Positions 17,315 to 25,737 of a stretch of DNA of 64,000 nucleotides are shown here, piece after piece; within the stretch, counting starts at the first letter, position 1; each line of letters opens with the position of its first letter. The position numbers were made by a program, and so were the translations under genes. The DNA is taken from positions 585,326-649,325 of the forward strand of contig NZ_QHKM01000003.1 in NCBI RefSeq assembly GCF_003258365.1. The letters are read 5' to 3'. Source of the stretch: Hymenobacter edaphi. GTDB lineage: Bacteria > Bacteroidota > Bacteroidia > Cytophagales > Hymenobacteraceae. Below the pieces are notes generated by a model, which did not search any database, was not told the origin of the DNA, and saw nothing but the letters and a program-made list of their open reading frames with translations.

Positions 17315-18802
17315 TTACTGCTGCAAATACTCGGCGGCGGTGCGGTTCATGGGGTTCAGGGCCAGGGCGCGGGTGTAGTGCTGGGTGGCCAGCTTCTTGT
17401 TGCCGAGGGCGGCGTAGGTTTCGGCCAGGCTGTCGTAGGTGTTGGCACTGGCGGGGTAGAGGCGCACGTTCAGCTGAAACACGGCCAGGGCATCGGTCAG
17501 CTGGCCCTGCTCCACCAGGGAGTAGCCCCAGGCGTTGACGGCAGTTTCGGGCAGGGCGTAGGCGGGGTCTTTGCGGCGGGCTTTCTTCACTTCCTCCTCT
17601 AGGTGCGTGAAGCCGCGCTGGCGCAGGGTGCGGTGCAGGGCGCGCAGGGTCGGGGGCAGGCCGAAGCCGTCGGCCACGCGCATATCGGACAGGTAGCAGG
17701 CCGCCAGCGCGTCGATGAACCGCTCGGGGTTGGCGCCCTGCAGGTTGGTCAGCACCACGATGGCCAGGTCGTCCTGCGGGTACACGAACACGGCGGAGCG
17801 GCCGCCACCCACCGGGGCCACGGCCGGGTGCTCGGGCCGGTCGACGGTGGGCCAGCCGAGGGCATAGCCGGTGAGCTTGCCGCCGAAGCTGCGGGTAGTG
17901 CCATCGTTGAGCCGGCCGGGCGTCCAGAGCGTGGGCAGGCTGGCGGGCTGCAGGAGCTTGCCCTGCTGCAGGGCCACCAGCCAGCGGGCCATTTCCTGGG
18001 CAGTGGAGCTCATGCCCGCGGCCGGGCGCAGCGAGGGCGGAAACACCTCGAACAGGTTCTGCAGCTCCTTGCCCCGGCGCGGCCGGCCGTCGATGTACTG
18101 GGTGAAGGTGTAGCCGCGGGCCAGGCGGGGCAGCACGGTGTGGGCGTCGCCGGAACTGGTGCGGGGCATGGGCACCACGTCGAGCTGCCGCTGCTGGATA
18201 AAGGCAGCGAAGGGCTGCCCGCTGAGCTTATCGATAAGCTTGCCCAGCAACAGGTAGTTGGTCTGGTTGTAGGCAAACCGCTCCCCGGGCTTGGCTTCCA
18301 GCGGCTGCTTCTGCACCTCGGCCCAGGCGGCTTTTTCGTTGTTCTCGGTCACCAGCGCGTCCTCGGGCATGATGTCGGGCAGGCCGGAGGTGTGCGTGAG
18401 CAGCTGCCGGACGGTGACCGGGTGCCAGGCGGCGGGCAGCTCGGGCAGGTAGCGCCCGGCTGGCGCCGAGAGGTCGAGCTGGCCGGCTTCCACCAGCTGC
18501 ATCACCGCCACGCCCACGAAGGCTTTGGTGATGGAGTTCAGGAAAAAGCGCGTCTGCCCCGTCACCGGCACCGAGTCCTGCACGTTGGCCAAGCCGTAGT
18601 TGCTCAGCTTGACGATCTGCCCGTGGCGCACCACGGCCAGCTGCACGCCCGGAATGCGCAGCTGGCGCATGGCCTGCTGCACCAGCAGGTCCACGCTGTC
18701 GGGTGGGGCGGTTTGGGCAGCAGCGGGGGCCAACGGGCCCAGCAGCAGGGTCAGGGCGCCGCCAAGCAGGCCGGCGCACAGGGAGCGGAAATGCGTTTTC
18801 AT
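17315..18802 (-). CDS. Secreted serine hydrolase (beta-lactamase / S12 family) with TPR tail
   Basis: 495 residues from MKTHFRSLCAGLLGG with a signal peptide ending AAAQ. The catalytic Ser-x-x-Lys is in NSITKAF; the second motif reads YNQ in FAYNQTNYLLLG where the family usually has YxN. Further motifs are QLLTHTSGLPDI and PVGGGRSAVFVYP. The last 100 residues form TPR-like repeats (AWGYSLVEQGQLTDALAVF, LAETYAALGNKKLATQHY). It probably acts on peptides or esters in the periplasm; the substrate is unknown. The whole gene lies between two copies of a 121-base direct repeat. Confidence 0.85.
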   Translation of the reverse strand: MKTHFRSLCAGLLGGALTLLLGPLAPAAAQTAPPDSVDLLVQQAMRQLRIPGVQLAVVRHGQIVKLSNYGLANVQDSVPVTGQTRFFLNSITKAFVGVAVMQLVEAGQLDLSAPAGRYLPELPAAWHPVTVRQLLTHTSGLPDIMPEDALVTENNEKAAWAEVQKQPLEAKPGERFAYNQTNYLLLGKLIDKLSGQPFAAFIQQRQLDVVPMPRTSSGDAHTVLPRLARGYTFTQYIDGRPRRGKELQNLFEVFPPSLRPAAGMSSTAQEMARWLVALQQGKLLQPASLPTLWTPGRLNDGTTRSFGGKLTGYALGWPTVDRPEHPAVAPVGGGRSAVFVYPQDDLAIVVLTNLQGANPERFIDALAACYLSDMRVADGFGLPPTLRALHRTLRQRGFTHLEEEVKKARRKDPAYALPETAVNAWGYSLVEQGQLTDALAVFQLNVRLYPASANTYDSLAETYAALGNKKLATQHYTRALALNPMNRTAAEYLQQ

Positions 18803-18940
18803 AGCACGGTGGAAGTGAGAGCGGAGCCGCGGCAACACGGCTGCCGGGCATCTGGGGCGGCAGATGAGCCCGCGCCGGCAAAGGTTGCCCGGTTGCGGGC
18901 TAATTGGGCCAAGCAGTTGACCTGCAGCTGCGAAAAAACG

Positions 18941-19061
18941 CAAAACGCCCCGGCCATCCAGCCGGGGCGTTTCCACTCATTATAGCTGGTGCCACCCACC
19001 CAAAGCGCAGCACCTTACTCGCCGGCAAAGCTCGGGCCGCCGTGTGACCTGGGCGTTGCCG
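18941..19061. repeat. 121-base direct repeat, copy 2
   Basis: Second copy of the repeat at 17163-17283. It begins with the same hairpin and ends 5 bases beyond the stop of the lacI gene, and it also forms the region upstream of the serine hydrolase start. The position suggests the original copy was the 3' end of the gal cluster. Confidence 0.9.
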
Positions 19062-19066
19062 CTGGG

Positions 19067-20101
19067 TTAAGCTTGTGGCGGCCGGCGCAGCGACGACTCG
19101 CGCACCAGCAGCGTGGGCTGCAGCACGGTGCGGCGCGGGGCAAAGCGGGCGGGCTCGTCCTCCAGCATTTCCAGCAGCAGCCGCACCGCCGACTGCCCCA
19201 GCTGCTCGCTGCCCTGGTCCACGGAGCTGAGCAGGGGGTCGGTGAAGGAGGTAAACGACTCGTTGCTGAAGCCCACCAGGGCCATATCCTGCGGCACCGC
19301 CAAGCCCTGGGCCTTCAGCTCCTTCAGCGCCCCCACCAGGGCAAAGTCACTGGCCGAAAAGATGGCGTCGGGCGCAGGTTGTTGCCGGAGCAGCTGGCGC
19401 ACGCCCGCGCGGCCATCCTCCACGCACAGGTCGCTGTAGAGCACCAGGCTTTCGTCCGCGGGCCGGCCGGCGTGGCGCAGGGCGTCGAGGTAGCCCTGGC
19501 GGCGGTGGCGGTAGATATTCAGGTGCTGCGGCCCGGCGAAGTGCGCAATGCGCCCGCAGCCCTGGTCGAGCAGGTGCTGGGTGGCCTGGTAGGCCCCCTG
19601 GTAGTCGTCGATGACCACGGCGCTGACTGCCGGGCTGTCGGGCACCCGGTCGAAGAATACCAGCGGAATGCCGCGCTTGCGCACCTTGTCGAAGTGCTTG
19701 TCGTCCTGGGTAGTGCGCGCCAGCGACACCAGAATGCCCGCCACCTGGGCATTGAGCAGGGTTTCGAGGTTCTGCCGCTCGTGGCGCACGTCCTCGTTCG
19801 ACTGGCAGATCAGGATGCTGAAGCCGGCCTTGGTGGCCAGCGCCTCAATGCCCTTCACCACCGTCATGAAGAAGTGCCCGTCGATGTGGGGCACGATGAC
19901 GCCCAGCAGGTTGCTGCGGCCCTTGCGCAGGGCCGAGGCGAGGTGGTTGGGTTGGTAGTTCAGGCTCCGGGCCAGCTGCCAGACGCGCTTTTTGGTAGCG
20001 TCGCTGATGCCGGGATGGTCGCTCAGCGCCCGCGAAATCGTGGAAACGGATAGGTCCAGCGCCTTCGCCAAATCCGAGATGGAAGCTGTGTTGCGGGCCA
20101 A
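19067..20101 (-). CDS. LacI-family transcriptional regulator (gal cluster)
   Basis: 344 residues from a TTG. The HTH is ASISDLAKALDLSVSTISRAL; the hinge NYQPNHLASALRKGRSNLLGVIVPHI and a periplasmic-binding-like sensor domain follow (VFFDRVPDSPAVSAVVIDDY, ALVGFSNESFTSFTDP). It likely binds the palindromes near galK and responds to a sugar or sugar phosphate. A longer form from an ATG at 20185 is possible but adds unusual residues before the HTH; the paralogue at 24165 has the same length from a TTG. It is the third gene of galK-galT-lacI. Confidence 0.88.
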   Translation of the reverse strand: MARNTASISDLAKALDLSVSTISRALSDHPGISDATKKRVWQLARSLNYQPNHLASALRKGRSNLLGVIVPHIDGHFFMTVVKGIEALATKAGFSILICQSNEDVRHERQNLETLLNAQVAGILVSLARTTQDDKHFDKVRKRGIPLVFFDRVPDSPAVSAVVIDDYQGAYQATQHLLDQGCGRIAHFAGPQHLNIYRHRRQGYLDALRHAGRPADESLVLYSDLCVEDGRAGVRQLLRQQPAPDAIFSASDFALVGALKELKAQGLAVPQDMALVGFSNESFTSFTDPLLSSVDQGSEQLGQSAVRLLLEMLEDEPARFAPRRTVLQPTLLVRESSLRRPPQA

Positions 20102-20212
20102 CGGGAAGCGGGGATTGAGGGGCTGATGGAAGGAAACGCGCAGCCGGTAGGCCACCGCTCGGGCGAAATTACGCAAGCGGCCCATCGGCAGCGGCGCGCG
20201 GCCCGGCGGTGT

Positions 20213-20269
20213 CGGCTTGGCCGGCAGCGGATGAGCCGGCCAAGCCGCCGCGTGGGGCCACGCGGCGGC
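20213..20269 (-). terminator. Two overlapping hairpins between galT and lacI
   Basis: CGGCTTGGCCGG (20213-20224) pairs with CCGGCCAAGCCG (20236-20247); GCCGCCGCGTG (20244-20254) pairs with CACGCGGCGGC (20259-20269). The stems share four bases, so they compete. No T run is seen. Confidence 0.6.
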
Positions 20270-20339
20270 CCGTTTCCGGTGCGGTAGCAGGCCCGGAGCC
20301 ACGGCGGTTAGCCCGTGCGGGCGCCAGCTGCCGAACGCG

Positions 20340-21398
20340 CTATTCCGGCGCCTCCGTCTGCTTGTAGTGCACTTCCGGCAGCTCGCGCAAGCGCTGGGCG
20401 GCGTACTCGGGCGTGATGTCGCGCTGCGGGTTGGCCAGCATCTCGTAGCCCACCATGAACTTGCGCACCGTGGCCGAGCGCAGCAGCGGCGGAAAGAAGT
20501 GCATGTGCAGGTGCCATTCCGGGTGCGCCTCGCCGTCGGTGGGGCGCTGGTGCAGGCCGGCGGAGTAGGGGAAGGAGGTCTGGAAAAGGTTGTCGTAGCG
20601 GATGGTGAGGCGGCGGATGATGTCGGCAAAGGCGTCCTTTTCCGCGTCGCGGAGCTGGGTCACATCCTGCACCGGGCGGCGCGGCAGCACCAGCGTCTCG
20701 AAGGGCCAGGCCGCCCAGAACGGCACCAGCGCCACCCAATGCTCGTTGTCGAGCACCACGCGCGTCTGCTCCCGCAGCTCGATTTCCAGGTAATCCGTCA
20801 GCAGGGTGCGGCCGTGCTGCTGGAAGTAAGCCCGCTGCTGCACGGTTTCCTTGGCCGGGTCGCCGGGCACGGTGCGCTGCGCCCAGATCTGCCCGTGCGG
20901 GTGCGGGTTCGAGCAGCCCATCACCTGGCCCTTGTTCTCGAAAATCTGCACGTAGTTGATGTCGGGGCGGGCGCCCAGCTCGGCAAACTGCTCGGCCCAC
21001 ACGTCCACCACGCCGCGAATGGCCTCGGTGGTCATTTCGGGCAGGGTCAGGTCGTGGCGGGGCGAAAAGCAGATGACGCGCGCCAGCCCCGATTCGGCCT
21101 CGGCCCGCAGCAGCCCGCCCACTTCCACCGCGCCGTGGGGCGCATCGGGCGTGAGGGCGGCGAAGTCGTTGTCGAACACGAAAGTGCCGGTGTAGGGCGG
21201 GTTCACGATGCCGCCGGCGCGGGTGTTGCCCGGGCAGAGGTAGCAGCCCGGGTCGTAGGCGGGGCGCTGCGAGCGGTCCGGGGCTTCCTGCTGCCCCTGC
21301 CAGGGGCGCAGCGCCCGGTGCGGCGACACGAGCAGCCATTCGCCGGTGAGCGGGTTGAAACGGCGGTGCGGTTGCTGGGCGAGGTCGAATGAGGCCAT
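20340..21398 (-). CDS. galT: Galactose-1-phosphate uridylyltransferase
   Basis: 352 residues starting [32 protein letters not shown] carries the nucleophilic His of the HPHxQ motif, and [12 protein letters not shown] holds the Cys pair of a metal site. GalT swaps UMP between UDP-glucose and galactose-1-phosphate in the Leloir pathway. It lies between galK and the lacI gene, all on one strand, with a gap of 166 bases to galK. Confidence 0.95.
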   Translation of the reverse strand: MASFDLAQQPHRRFNPLTGEWLLVSPHRALRPWQGQQEAPDRSQRPAYDPGCYLCPGNTRAGGIVNPPYTGTFVFDNDFAALTPDAPHGAVEVGGLLRAEAESGLARVICFSPRHDLTLPEMTTEAIRGVVDVWAEQFAELGARPDINYVQIFENKGQVMGCSNPHPHGQIWAQRTVPGDPAKETVQQRAYFQQHGRTLLTDYLEIELREQTRVVLDNEHWVALVPFWAAWPFETLVLPRRPVQDVTQLRDAEKDAFADIIRRLTIRYDNLFQTSFPYSAGLHQRPTDGEAHPEWHLHMHFFPPLLRSATVRKFMVGYEMLANPQRDITPEYAAQRLRELPEVHYKQTEAPE

Positions 21399-21564
21399 GA
21401 GAGAAAAGGTGCAGCGGCCACGGAGCCGGCAGAAAGGGCGGAAGAAAGAATAACGGCGACTACCACACTATACCCACGCGGCGCCGCCAGGTTGCCGGCG
21501 TTGCGCCGGGGAGCGGGTTGGGCGCCGGCGTCGGGCCGCCCGGTTGCGGCCGGGGCCGGCTGGC

Positions 21565-22743
21565 TCAGGCGGAATGCGCCGCCGCGGCCGGCCCTGCTAC
21601 CTCCGACACGCCGGCCACGATGCTGGTCTGGTAGGTTTCCAGCGGGCGGCCGAAGCGGCGCTGGTAGGCCTGGCCGACGGTCTGGATGAAGGCCTCGACG
21701 TGGGCGGGGGCCACCAGGTTGAGGGTGCAGCCGCCGAAGCCGCCGCCCATCATGCGGGCGCCGTACACGCCGGGCAGGCCGCGGGCGGCTTCCTCCAGCG
21801 CGTCCAGCTCGGGGCAGCTCACCTCGTACTCGTCGCGCAGGCCGGCGTGGGAGGCGTGCATGAGCCGGCCGACGGCGGCCAGGTCGCGGCGCTGCAGCGC
21901 TTCGCAGGCGTCGAGCACGCGCTGGTTTTCCTGCACCACGTAGCGGCAGCGGCGGTAAGTCACTTCGTCGAACGCGGCCTGGTGTTGCGCCAGCTGGGCC
22001 AGGGTGGCGTCGCGCAGGCTTTTCACGTCGGGGTAGTGCTGCTGCAGCAGCTGCACGCCCCGCTCGCACTCCTGGCGGCGCTTGTTGTACTCCGAGTCGG
22101 CCAGGCTGTGCTTCACGCCCGAGTTGCAGAGCACCAGGCGGCAGGCCTCGGTATCGAAGGGGAAGTACGCGTAGGCCAGCGAGCGGCAGTCCAGGCGCAC
22201 CACCTGCCCGTCGCGGCCGAACAGGCTGGCAAACTGGTCCATCAGCCCGCACATGACGCCCGCGTACTCGTGCTCGGCCTTCTGCGCCATGTGGGCCAGT
22301 TCCATGCGCTCCAGGTGGGTGCCCAGCAGCTGATCCAGCGCAAAAGCCAGCCCGCACTCCACCGCCGCCGACGAGGACATGCCCGCCCCCACCGGCACGT
22401 TGCCCCCAAATACGCAGTCGAAGCCCGGCACCGGGACGCCGCGCCGCTGAAACTGGGCCACTACGCCCTTCAGGTAGTTGGCCCACTGCGGCTGGCCGGG
22501 CTGCAGCGCGGCCAGGTCCGTGGCGTAGTGCTCCTGGTTGTCGTAAGCGTAAAGGCGGGCCGTGGTGGTGCCGTTGAGTGCCACGGCAAAGATGATTTCT
22601 TTGTCAACGGCGGCAGGCAGCACGAAGCCCCCGTTGTAGTCGGTGTGTTCCCCGATCAGGTTGACGCGGCCCGGGGCGCGTACGACCAGCGGCGTGGAGC
22701 CAAAGTGCTGCCGGAAGGCAGCGGTAATGCGGGAGGCAAGCAT
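21565..22743 (-). CDS. galK: Galactokinase
   Basis: 392 residues from MLASRITAAFRQHFG. Motifs are RAPGRVNLIGEHTDYNGGFVLP (GalK signature), VPVGAGMSSSAAVECG (ATP loop) and GARMMGGGFGGCTLNLV (GHMP motif 3). It phosphorylates galactose at C1. The ATG at 22743 leaves a leader of about 45 bases behind an operator-controlled promoter; a longer in-frame start would lie inside the promoter. First gene of the galK-galT-lacI cluster. Confidence 0.96.
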   Translation of the reverse strand: MLASRITAAFRQHFGSTPLVVRAPGRVNLIGEHTDYNGGFVLPAAVDKEIIFAVALNGTTTARLYAYDNQEHYATDLAALQPGQPQWANYLKGVVAQFQRRGVPVPGFDCVFGGNVPVGAGMSSSAAVECGLAFALDQLLGTHLERMELAHMAQKAEHEYAGVMCGLMDQFASLFGRDGQVVRLDCRSLAYAYFPFDTEACRLVLCNSGVKHSLADSEYNKRRQECERGVQLLQQHYPDVKSLRDATLAQLAQHQAAFDEVTYRRCRYVVQENQRVLDACEALQRRDLAAVGRLMHASHAGLRDEYEVSCPELDALEEAARGLPGVYGARMMGGGFGGCTLNLVAPAHVEAFIQTVGQAYQRRFGRPLETYQTSIVAGVSEVAGPAAAAHSA

Positions 22744-22794
22744 GAGGAAAGGCAAGGGAGAAACGAAGCACCGGGCCACCGGCTTTAGCGGGGC

Positions 22795-22834
22795 CAAAGG
22801 TGATAATTTGCCTTAAAATGTGCAAACGTTTGCA
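22795..22834 (-). promoter_or_regulatory. galK promoter with LacI-type operator on the -33 box
   Basis: The palindrome TGCAAACGTTTGCA (22821-22834) is a textbook LacI/GalR-family operator. Its minus-strand TTTG (22826-22823) lies exactly 20 bases before CACCTTTG (22802-22795), one mismatch from TAnnTTTG. A bound repressor would cover the -33 element. The same layout recurs upstream of the HTH gene at 23709. Confidence 0.75.
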
Positions 22835-22992
22835 AGATATTTGGTTGGATTCGAGCTTGCCTAAACACCTGACAAGGATGGTAATAAAGATGTTATTCAG
22901 CTCTTAGGTATAATGTATGACATTTTCTGTCGATAAGTCTGCTTATTATACTCGCCTGCTGCTTTGATAGTGTCGCAGTCATTCAAGGCAAG

Positions 22993-23016
22993 ATTAATGC
23001 AAACGTTTGCATTAAT
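22993..23016. promoter_or_regulatory. Second LacI-type operator (perfect 24-base palindrome)
   Basis: Core TGCAAACGTTTGCA (22998-23011) flanked by ATTA and TAAT on each side, making a perfect 24-base palindrome. No -7 box lies at the right distance on either strand, so it looks like an auxiliary site 177 bases from the galK operator. The rest of 22835-23156 is AT-rich and shows no gene. Confidence 0.75.
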
Positions 23017-23143
23017 GTTGCCCAATTCTTTTCCTCATTTCTTCCCAAAGAACTTCGCCGCCCACGGCCAGGCCTGTGCCGGCTGACGCGGCCAAGGTCT
23101 TTGCGCCGCCGCTACGGTGGGCGACCATAAGGCACCGCCAGAC

Positions 23144-23182
23144 CCCCAAAAAAAACAGCGCCGACGGGTATCCGTCGGCGCT
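23144..23182 (-). terminator. Intrinsic terminator of the HTH gene
   Basis: AGCGCCGACGG-GTAT-CCGTCGGCGCT is a perfect 11-base stem (23157-23182); on the minus strand it is followed by G and then a run of T (the A run at about 23148-23155). It lies 26 bases beyond the stop at 23209. Confidence 0.9.
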
Positions 23183-23208
23183 GCCGGAAAGCGGGTTGGC
23201 TACGGGGG

Positions 23209-23709
23209 TTAGGAAGCCTGCATCAGCTGCAGGGCGCCGTCGGTCGTCGTCAGGGCCGATTCGCGGGGCAGAGTGGAGGCGCTCATCTGCTTGAGGGCCT
23301 TCTGCACGGTGATGGTGCAGATGCGCTCGGTGTAGCCCATTTCGACCACGCGCTGGGCCAGCAGCGGCAGCGTCCAGCGGCGGTGGCTGGCCGGGGCCGG
23401 GCCGCGCATCAGGCGGCGCAACAGCGACTCCAGCTTGGGCGTGAGCTTGGTGGGGGCGCCGCAGCGGGGCACGGCGTGCAGGTAGTCATTGAAGCCCTGC
23501 TGGCTGAAGGCCCGGCGCATGCTGTACACGCGGTCGATGCTCAGGTTCAGCTGCTCGCCCGATTCCTGGGCCGGCATGTCCAGCAGCCAGTGCTGCAGCA
23601 CCTGGGCGCGGTTGCGCTGCTGCCGCGAGATGGTTTCGGAGCTGACGAAATCTTCCAGGTAAGCCCGCTGCTTGCGGGTGAGTTGCAGGGAGTGGCGTTG
23701 ACGACCCAT
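23209..23709 (-). CDS. HTH protein resembling the DNA-binding half of an IS630-type transposase
   Basis: 166 residues starting MGRQRHSLQLTRKQRAYLEDFV. It has a homeodomain-like HTH (RAQVLQHWLLDMPAQESGEQ, LSIDRVYSMRRAF) and a second winged-helix part (WTLPLLAQRVVEMGYTERI, ITVQKALKQ), as in the first half of IS630 transposases. The DDE nuclease half is absent: the protein ends after a short tail. It has its own operator-type promoter and a perfect terminator, so it looks like an intact gene, perhaps a domesticated regulator; that role is an inference. Confidence 0.7.
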   Translation of the reverse strand: MGRQRHSLQLTRKQRAYLEDFVSSETISRQQRNRAQVLQHWLLDMPAQESGEQLNLSIDRVYSMRRAFSQQGFNDYLHAVPRCGAPTKLTPKLESLLRRLMRGPAPASHRRWTLPLLAQRVVEMGYTERICTITVQKALKQMSASTLPRESALTTTDGALQLMQAS

Positions 23710-23757
23710 TGAAACGATTATGGCTGCGGGGGACGGGGAATGTTTTCAGTGGCGCTT

Positions 23758-23805
23758 CGAAAGTATTAAGATCCGTTTTCATGCGCAAACGATTGCGCAT
23801 GAAAA
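23758..23805 (-). promoter_or_regulatory. Promoter of the HTH gene with LacI-type operator
   Basis: A 30-base near-perfect palindrome (23776-23805) has the core ATGCGCAA-ACGA-TTGCGCAT. Its minus-strand TTTG (23789-23786) lies 20 bases before TACTTTCG (23765-23758), close to TAnnTTTG, giving a leader of about 40 bases to the ATG. The remainder of 23806-24164 is AT-rich then GC-rich, with no gene seen. Confidence 0.65.
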
Positions 23806-24164
23806 ATTTTGTTCGCGTGGCTGAAGCGGATGACACCAAGGCCTGCAAAAATTAATCTTCGTATTTATAATTAATTGATAGTCATATATTTTACTTTGAA
23901 TGGCGGGCATCGATAGACCGCGGGCAACTGGCCTCGCAAATTTGGGCAGTCGGTACGGCCTGCGCGGGTGACTCGTCGAACAGGCCGGCAACCGGGATTT
24001 TCCGAGCAATCGATTCCGCATTTAAGGCAGCTAATAGTAGCTTTGGTATTCCGCAATGCCCGACTATTGCACTACGGCCGGGACTGAATCCAGCGGTTTT
24101 TCGTTTTTAGCAGCCCGGGCTGGCCTTTCGCGCCGCGCGCCGCCGTCCTTTTGCCTTCAGTACC

Positions 24165-25199
24165 TTGAATCTCTCCCGCGCTTCCATTGCTGAGCTGGCC
24201 ACCAAGCTAAACCTGTCGCCCTCAACTATTTCGCGGGCGCTCAGCGGGCAGGGGCGCATCAGCGAGGAAACCCGGCAGCGGGTGCGGCAGCTGGCGCAGG
24301 AGCTGAACTACCAGCCCAACCACCTGGCCGCCGCCCTGCGCAAGGGCCGCAGCAACACGCTGGGCGTCATCGTGCCCCACATCGACGGCGACTTTTTCGC
24401 CCGGGTGCTCAAGGGCATTGAGCACGGGGCCACGCAGGCGGGCTTCAACGTGATGGTGTGCCAGTCCAACGAAAGCGCGGGCCACGAAAAGAAAAACCTC
24501 GATACGCTGCTCACGGCGCAGGTAGAGGGCATTCTGGTGTCGCTTTCCCTGACGACCAAGGACGTGCAGCACTTCGAGGACGTGCGCCGCCGCGACCTGC
24601 CGCTGGTGTTTTTTGACCGCGTGCCGGAGCTGCCCCAGGTCAGCGCCGTGGTGCTGGATGATTATCAAGGTGCTTACCAGGCCGTGGAGCACCTGATCGG
24701 GCAGGGCTGCCGGCGCATTGCCCACATCGGCGGGCCGCAGCACCTGAACATCTGCCGCAACCGCTACCGCGCCTACCGCGACGCCCTACAGGCCCACGGC
24801 CTGCCCTACGACGAGCACCTAGTGCATTTCTGCGACCTGACCCTGCCCGAGGGCCGGCAGGCCATGGAAACGCTGCTGCACCAGAATCCGCAGCTCGACG
24901 CCGTGTTTGCCGCCAACGACCTGGCCGTGGCCGGGGCCATGCCGGTGCTGCGCGCCGCCGGCCGGCGCATTCCGCAGGACGTGGCCCTGGCCGGCTTCAG
25001 CAACGAGCTGTTTACGCTGCTCACCGAGCCGCACCTGACCACCGTCGACCAGCGCTGCGAGGAAATGGGCCGCACCGCCGTGCGCCTGCTGCTGGATATG
25101 GTGGCCGAGCAGCCCCACCAGTATGCCCCCCGCCGCGTGGTGCTGCAGCCCGAGCTGGTTATCCGCGAGTCGTCGCAGCAGGCCGGCAGGCGGGGCTGA
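24165..25199 (+). CDS. LacI-family transcriptional regulator (second paralogue)
   Basis: 344 residues from a TTG. HTH: ASIAELATKLNLSPSTISRAL; hinge NYQPNHLAAALRKGRSNTLGVIVPHIDG; sensor domain with VFFDRVPELPQVSAVVLDDY and ALAGFSNELFTLLTEP. It is closely similar along its length to the regulator at 19067-20101, so the two may bind the same TGCAAACGTTTGCA-type sites. No ATG precedes the HTH in frame. The next gene on the strand starts 67 bases after it. Confidence 0.88.
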   Translation: MNLSRASIAELATKLNLSPSTISRALSGQGRISEETRQRVRQLAQELNYQPNHLAAALRKGRSNTLGVIVPHIDGDFFARVLKGIEHGATQAGFNVMVCQSNESAGHEKKNLDTLLTAQVEGILVSLSLTTKDVQHFEDVRRRDLPLVFFDRVPELPQVSAVVLDDYQGAYQAVEHLIGQGCRRIAHIGGPQHLNICRNRYRAYRDALQAHGLPYDEHLVHFCDLTLPEGRQAMETLLHQNPQLDAVFAANDLAVAGAMPVLRAAGRRIPQDVALAGFSNELFTLLTEPHLTTVDQRCEEMGRTAVRLLLDMVAEQPHQYAPRRVVLQPELVIRESSQQAGRRG

Positions 25200-25266
25200 C
25201 GACTGCTGGCGCGGCCAGCGGCTGCCGCTGTTGTTATTGCTGTCGAAACGGAGTGCAGCTAGTCTG

Positions 25267-25641
25267 ATGCCCGAGCAACCGCTCAAGCTCCTGTTCGTGT
25301 GCACCGTCAGCCACATGCGCAGCGCCACGGCCCACGAAATCTACCGCGACGACCCGCGCTTCGAGGTGCGGTCGGCGGGCACTTCCGACCTGGCGCGGCA
25401 GGTGCTCACGCCCGAGCTGCTGGCCTGGGCCGACGCCGTGGTGGTGATGGAAAAGCACCACCGCCAGCACATCCGCAAGCATTTTCCGCAGGTGTACCGC
25501 CACAAGCGCATCGTGTGCCCGTACTTGCCCGACGATTACCTCTACATGGAGCCGCAGCTGCTAACGGCCCTGCGTGAGCGGGTGGAGGACGTGTACCGTC
25601 GCGGGCTGCTGCGCATACTACCGCCGGAGCCGCTGGAGTAA
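25267..25641 (+). CDS. Low-molecular-weight phosphotyrosine phosphatase-like protein
   Basis: 124 residues from MPEQPLKLLFVCTVSHMRSATAHE. The loop C-x5-R-S is at residues 12-19, and LPDDY holds a likely general-acid Asp. It is shorter than the usual 150-residue enzymes, matching a short bacterial subfamily. It may dephosphorylate protein tyrosine or small phosphoesters; the substrate is unknown. An in-frame extension into the lacI gene is rejected. Confidence 0.75.
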   Translation: MPEQPLKLLFVCTVSHMRSATAHEIYRDDPRFEVRSAGTSDLARQVLTPELLAWADAVVVMEKHHRQHIRKHFPQVYRHKRIVCPYLPDDYLYMEPQLLTALRERVEDVYRRGLLRILPPEPLE

Positions 25642-25737
25642 CGCAGCGGTTACATCGGAGCCACCCCGCCGATACTACCCATTTTGGCTGCCGCGGCGGC
25701 CCGACCGTATAGCCTAGCTCCGCAACCAACCGCAGCT

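Noticed and set aside
20102..20185. ATG start at 20185 for the gal-cluster LacI protein
   Set aside because: It adds 28 residues not seen in the paralogue and not typical before a LacI HTH; the TTG at 20101 gives the same 344 residues as the paralogue. It is not fully excluded.
24003..24020. GAGCAATCGATTCCGC as a further LacI operator
   Set aside because: The arms do not match well and no promoter box lies at the right distance.
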